Origin: Parashewanella curva
GTDB lineage: Bacteria; Pseudomonadota; Gammaproteobacteria; Enterobacterales; Shewanellaceae
DNA: 39,894 bases
NCBI RefSeq assembly: GCF_003675895.1
Contig: NZ_ML014790.1
Coordinates: forward strand, 1 to 39,894
Reading direction: 5' to 3'
Under the pieces are notes generated by a model. That model did not search any database. It was not told the origin of the DNA and was given only the letters and a program-made list of their open reading frames with translations. This document shows, one piece after another, positions 37,102 through 39,894 of this stretch (within the stretch, counting starts at the first letter, position 1; each line of letters opens with the position of its first letter). The translations under genes and the position numbers were made by a program.

Positions 37102-38061
37102 TTATTCGTCTTCTTCTAAAGAATACGGCAACGACTTGATTTGCAAACGACTGTCCAAATCACCAGCGACTCTTAAATGTGCCGAGCTATCAGTATCATT
37201 TGCCAATACAGCAGTTAACAGTACCTCATCATCACGCTGCACATACTCAATGATGTTACCCGCTTTTCGAAAGCCAGACTCTAATTCAATTTCTAAGATA
37301 GCATCTTTATTGAGCTTACCTGAGACATTCCCTTCAAGAATAAACAGCGCTCGCTTCAATCCACCACGATATTTCATTCTCGCTACGGTTTCTTGCCCCA
37401 TATAACAGCCTTTGTTAAAGCTGATCCCGCCTACCGCTTGCAGATTGCACATTTGAGGAATATATTCACCTCTGTGATTCGCTGACACATTAGGGTAACC
37501 ATTCGCTATTTCAAGTGCTTGCCAACTGCTCGACTCATAAACCTTTTGATCACCAAATAGCTCAGAAGCCTTGCCTGTAGACATTAAAATAAGGAATCTT
37601 TCACTATCTTTAATGATAAAACCATCATTAACAACTGTGACTTTTGAGCTTATTTCACCAAAACGCTCAGATACAAAAGCCTCGGCTTTCGCTCCCGCCA
37701 CACCAAAAATCACCCACTGATCGCTAGCATCGTCTAAGGTTACTTGACTGAATACCGCATATTTCTGAAGCTGTGGTAAATCTGCGGCAACGGTGCTCTT
37801 AGGCATTAGCATTAAAAACTGTTCGTAGGCCCTTACCAACCTAAAGCTTGCCAACATTTTTCCTTTAGGATCGCAATGTGCGCCCCACACCCAATTGTTT
37901 TCAGACAATCCAGCAACATCTGCGGTAACTTGACCGTGAAGAAAGCTCGATGCTTGCTGGCCTTCAGCAGAGATAATGCCTAAGTGAGATAATTTAGCGA
38001 TCAATAAATCTGGTACCGTTTCCTGCAAAGACCAATCTGGGTTATGTAAAGTGACAGACAT
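37102..38061 (-). CDS. ygfZ: Folate-binding protein YgfZ (tRNA modification / Fe-S repair)
   Basis: YgfZ is a tetrahydrofolate-binding protein needed for the activity of some Fe-S enzymes, including MiaB. The 319 residues match the family. The signature KGCYMGQETVARMKYRG (about 217-233) includes the essential Cys. HLGIISAEGQQASSFLHGQV and WGAHCDPKGKMLASFRL are the N-terminal family stretches. It is monocistronic, ending at the terminator shared with the asparaginase gene. The ribosome-binding site is weak. Confidence 0.95.
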   Translation of the reverse strand: MSVTLHNPDWSLQETVPDLLIAKLSHLGIISAEGQQASSFLHGQVTADVAGLSENNWVWGAHCDPKGKMLASFRLVRAYEQFLMLMPKSTVAADLPQLQKYAVFSQVTLDDASDQWVIFGVAGAKAEAFVSERFGEISSKVTVVNDGFIIKDSERFLILMSTGKASELFGDQKVYESSSWQALEIANGYPNVSANHRGEYIPQMCNLQAVGGISFNKGCYMGQETVARMKYRGGLKRALFILEGNVSGKLNKDAILEIELESGFRKAGNIIEYVQRDDEVLLTAVLANDTDSSAHLRVAGDLDSRLQIKSLPYSLEEDE

Positions 38062-38372
38062 GTGGGACGTGTTCCTAAGTTATTTTCTTTGATTGTAGCG
38101 AATTGAGCTCATTTACGAAACTGGCAAACTTAAGTGAATAGTCAAAGATAGAGTCGCTAATAATAAAGCATTTTTCGTTACTTAGCCTGTAAATTAAACC
38201 CCATAAATAGCACATTTCAAACACCGCAATGCTTCAGCCCTACAGTTTCACTTTAAATTATGAGCAGTTGTAAGTATCAGTTAAGCAATCAGGCTTAAAC
38301 TAACTAAACCGACTGAGATCGTTATCAATAAATCTTATTGAATTTCCCCCAACACAGCAGAGGTTATGTTGC
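38062..38372. other. Intergenic region between ygfZ and the barrel gene
   Basis: These 311 bases separate two divergent genes and must contain both promoters. I see no gene, clear hairpin or recognisable operator. GATCGTTATCAATAAATC at about 38318-38335 vaguely recalls a Fur site but matches too poorly to call. Confidence 0.5.
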
Positions 38373-39056
38373 ATGAATAGATTGTCCAAAATTTCACTTG
38401 CTGCAACTTGCTTGAGCGTTTCCCTCACATCATTAATGGCAAGTGCTGAAACATTTAATTATAACTATGCGGAAGTGACTGGTTTATTCGGGAAAACCGA
38501 ATTTAATGCCACTAACAAAAACATAAATCAAAAGCCTGATTTGTCCACCAAAGGGTTCGGGATCACCGTTCAATATTCTCCTTATGAAGGGCTATATCTC
38601 AAAGGAGTCGCTGACCGCTTAAAAATTGATGATAGTAAAGATTATGGAATGCAATCCTATGCTGTAGATGGCAACTCAACAACCCTAGGTGCACTTGTAG
38701 GCATGTACGCCCCCGTCACTGATAACATTGATGTACTCGGCGCCATAGGTATCGCCAATGTAAAGGATGACTTCACAACCTCAACTCGGTTAATGGATCC
38801 ACCTACAATTGATACCAAATCAGATGAAAGCAGACTCCGATTCTATGGTGAAGCAGGTTTTAAAGCAGGGTTAGGCACATGGGGAGAATTAGATCTCATG
38901 TATCATCGCTTAAATGACGAAAATTATTTCTCAGCCACAGGTAATTTTGAAATCACTGATAACTGGGGTTTACAAACTGGGTATAGCTACAGCCGGAGTG
39001 GTAAAAACCGTGAACGCTATGGCACTTGGATAGTCGGCGTTCGATATTCATTCTAA
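38373..39056 (+). CDS. Outer-membrane beta-barrel protein
   Basis: This 227-residue precursor has a signal peptide (about 1-25, ending SAE). The rest is amphipathic strands with turns: FGITVQYSPYEGLYLKGVAD, LGALVGMYAPVTDNIDVLGA, GLQTGYSYSRSGK and a closing WIVGVRYSF. The C-terminal Phe is the usual Bam recognition residue. It fits a small 8-stranded OmpA/OmpW-like barrel; no specific family is assigned. AGAGGTT precedes the ATG. A strong terminator follows. Confidence 0.82.
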   Translation: MNRLSKISLAATCLSVSLTSLMASAETFNYNYAEVTGLFGKTEFNATNKNINQKPDLSTKGFGITVQYSPYEGLYLKGVADRLKIDDSKDYGMQSYAVDGNSTTLGALVGMYAPVTDNIDVLGAIGIANVKDDFTTSTRLMDPPTIDTKSDESRLRFYGEAGFKAGLGTWGELDLMYHRLNDENYFSATGNFEITDNWGLQTGYSYSRSGKNRERYGTWIVGVRYSF

Positions 39057-39067
39057 TAACCTATTAC

Positions 39068-39094
39068 AGCCGATGCGCTATCATCGGCTTTTTT
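39068..39094 (+). terminator. Intrinsic terminator after the barrel gene
   Basis: AGCCGATG-CGCTAT-CATCGGCT is a perfect 8 bp stem followed by a T-run. It ends at the stop codon of the convergent small membrane gene. Confidence 0.93.
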
Positions 39095-39329
39095 AGTATT
39101 GCTGCCAAGCACTGGCATAGATAATCAAAGCTACCTCTAATGCGCCCAATACACCAAACAACAACGCAAAGTGCCACCACTTAATATTTTTATCTCTTGC
39201 TAATAAACCTTCACCTACACACCAAGCAGTGATCAACCCTAACCAAGCCCAGTTGGAAGTGATAGGCAATACTAAAAATGCCCCTAAAATTAAGGCAAAA
39301 AATACATTTACAAGGATCAGTGCTCGCAT
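39093..39329 (-). CDS. Small three-helix membrane protein of unknown function
   Basis: This 78-residue hydrophobic protein has about three transmembrane helices: residues 4-20, 26-42 (NWAWLGLITAWCVGEGLL) and 52-72. The loop ARDKNIKWWH is positively charged. No family is recognised. GGAAT lies 5-9 bases upstream of the ATG. It is convergent with the barrel gene and its stop touches that gene's terminator. It reads as a real gene by composition and ribosome-binding site, though short. Confidence 0.65.
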   Translation of the reverse strand: MRALILVNVFFALILGAFLVLPITSNWAWLGLITAWCVGEGLLARDKNIKWWHFALLFGVLGALEVALIIYASAWQQY

Positions 39330-39487
39330 AAATACATTCCATTATCAGCACATGCCTAATGATGAAAACTAAGCTTCAAAATAGACAGAGACCTAAAAAT
39401 TTATATTATGATCAATGGTTCTCATAAATTCCATGATCTTACTCATTATGAAAAGTGGTTTATGTAAAAACTGAGAGGTTTGAAAGG

Positions 39488-39694
39488 TTAGTTAACCTGA
39501 GCTCTGTATAAAGAAATCAGTACTGTTTTGTTTTTACAAATAAAATATAAATTCAATCTACGGTGCGGCTAATTTTGTGTAGTTCAAGGCGGAACAGTTC
39601 GTAATAGCCAGCCTATTTCTGGCTGTTCTAACGCAAAAATACGCATAAGTAGCTGTGCTGTAGAGGTTTGCTTATGCAGAGCTCAGGTTAGTTA
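39488..39694. mobile_element. MITE-like element downstream of the rrn terminator
   Basis: Terminal inverted repeats TAACCTGAGCTCTG... (39493-39516) and its complement (39667-39690) match at 21 of 24 positions. The string TTAGTTA occurs at both junctions (39488-39494 and 39688-39694), so a target duplication of 4-7 bp including AGTT is likely. About 200 bp in all, with no coding capacity. Inside is a nested hairpin, TAGCCAG..CTGGCTG, framed by GAACAG..CTGTTC. Confidence 0.72.
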
Positions 39695-39726
39695 TATGAA
39701 GCCAAATGAATTCGTTTAAAACGCAA

Positions 39727-39756
39727 AAATCCCCTTAGCCTAAGCTAAGGGGATTT
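39727..39756 (-). terminator. rrn operon terminator
   Basis: On the minus strand AAATCCCCTTAGC-TTAG-GCTAAGGGGATTT is a perfect 13 bp stem followed by further T residues, just after the 5S gene. Confidence 0.95.
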
Positions 39757-39767
39757 GCTTATTTGGT

Positions 39768-39884
39768 GTCTGGCAATGACCTACTCTCACATGGGGAAAC
39801 CCCACACTACCATCGGCGAGGCTGCGTTTCACTTCTGAGTTCGGGATGGATTCAGGTGGGGCCACAGCTCTATTGTCACCAGAC
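39768..39884 (-). rRNA. rrf: 5S ribosomal RNA
   Basis: The minus strand begins GTCTGGTGACAATAGAGC and contains CCATCCCGAACTCAGAAGTG and CGCCGATGGTAGTGTGGGG, the near-invariant loops of gammaproteobacterial 5S rRNA. The ends pair (GTCTGG with CCAGAC) as helix I. The length of about 117 bases is right; the ends may be off by one or two. It is the last gene of an rrn operon whose 23S and 16S genes lie past the right edge. Confidence 0.97.
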
Positions 39885-39894
39885 AAAACTGGTT

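Overview
The window looks like a chromosomal segment of a marine gammaproteobacterium of the Shewanellaceae. The support is gene order recalled from that family (ftsY/rsmD, plsB beside lexA-sulA, then coxB-ctaD-ctaG-ctaE-DUF2909-SURF1-ctaA-ctaB-sco, then gor and prlC) and moderate GC. The large ankyrin and Death-like proteins recall the effector-rich, invertebrate-associated genus Parashewanella, but that genus call is an inference that no search has tested.

Layout. 1-375 is the N-terminal part of FtsY on the minus strand, running off the left edge inside a 20-copy hexanucleotide repeat. A palindromic intergenic repeat and rsmD follow. 1343-6312 is a metal-efflux block: a small Cys/His/Met-rich secreted protein, a branched palindromic element, a CusB-type adaptor and a CusA-type RND pump, with no outer-membrane partner. 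6372-10051 (minus) holds plsB translationally coupled to an aromatic amino-acid permease.

10283-17879 is an accessory island between plsB and lexA, which I recall as close neighbours in relatives. It carries a 1200-residue ankyrin-type protein and, on the other strand, two paralogs of about 530 residues plus a 126-residue Cys-rich protein that shares a short N-terminal motif with them. Each paralog contains three repeats that read like Death-fold domains. This is the most interesting part of the window. A short decayed coding fragment separates the island from lexA.

18111-19245 is the SOS module: two LexA boxes, then overlapping lexA-sulA. 19858-28164 is a complete aa3-type cytochrome c oxidase locus: subunit II with a fused cytochrome c, subunits I and III, copper delivery (CtaG, Sco), haem A synthesis (CtaB, CtaA), SURF1, a degenerate Sco-like protein, and a small DUF2909 gene on the opposite strand.

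28297-39329 mixes housekeeping genes (gor, prlC, ygfZ) with a thioesterase, a phytanoyl-CoA dioxygenase-like enzyme, an isoaspartyl peptidase/asparaginase, a lipoprotein, two outer-membrane barrels, a small membrane protein and an orphan membrane protein. The right edge holds a roughly 200 bp MITE-like element, a strong terminator and a minus-strand 5S rRNA, which is the 3' end of an rrn operon lying beyond the window. I found no tRNA genes, CRISPR array or transposase gene.
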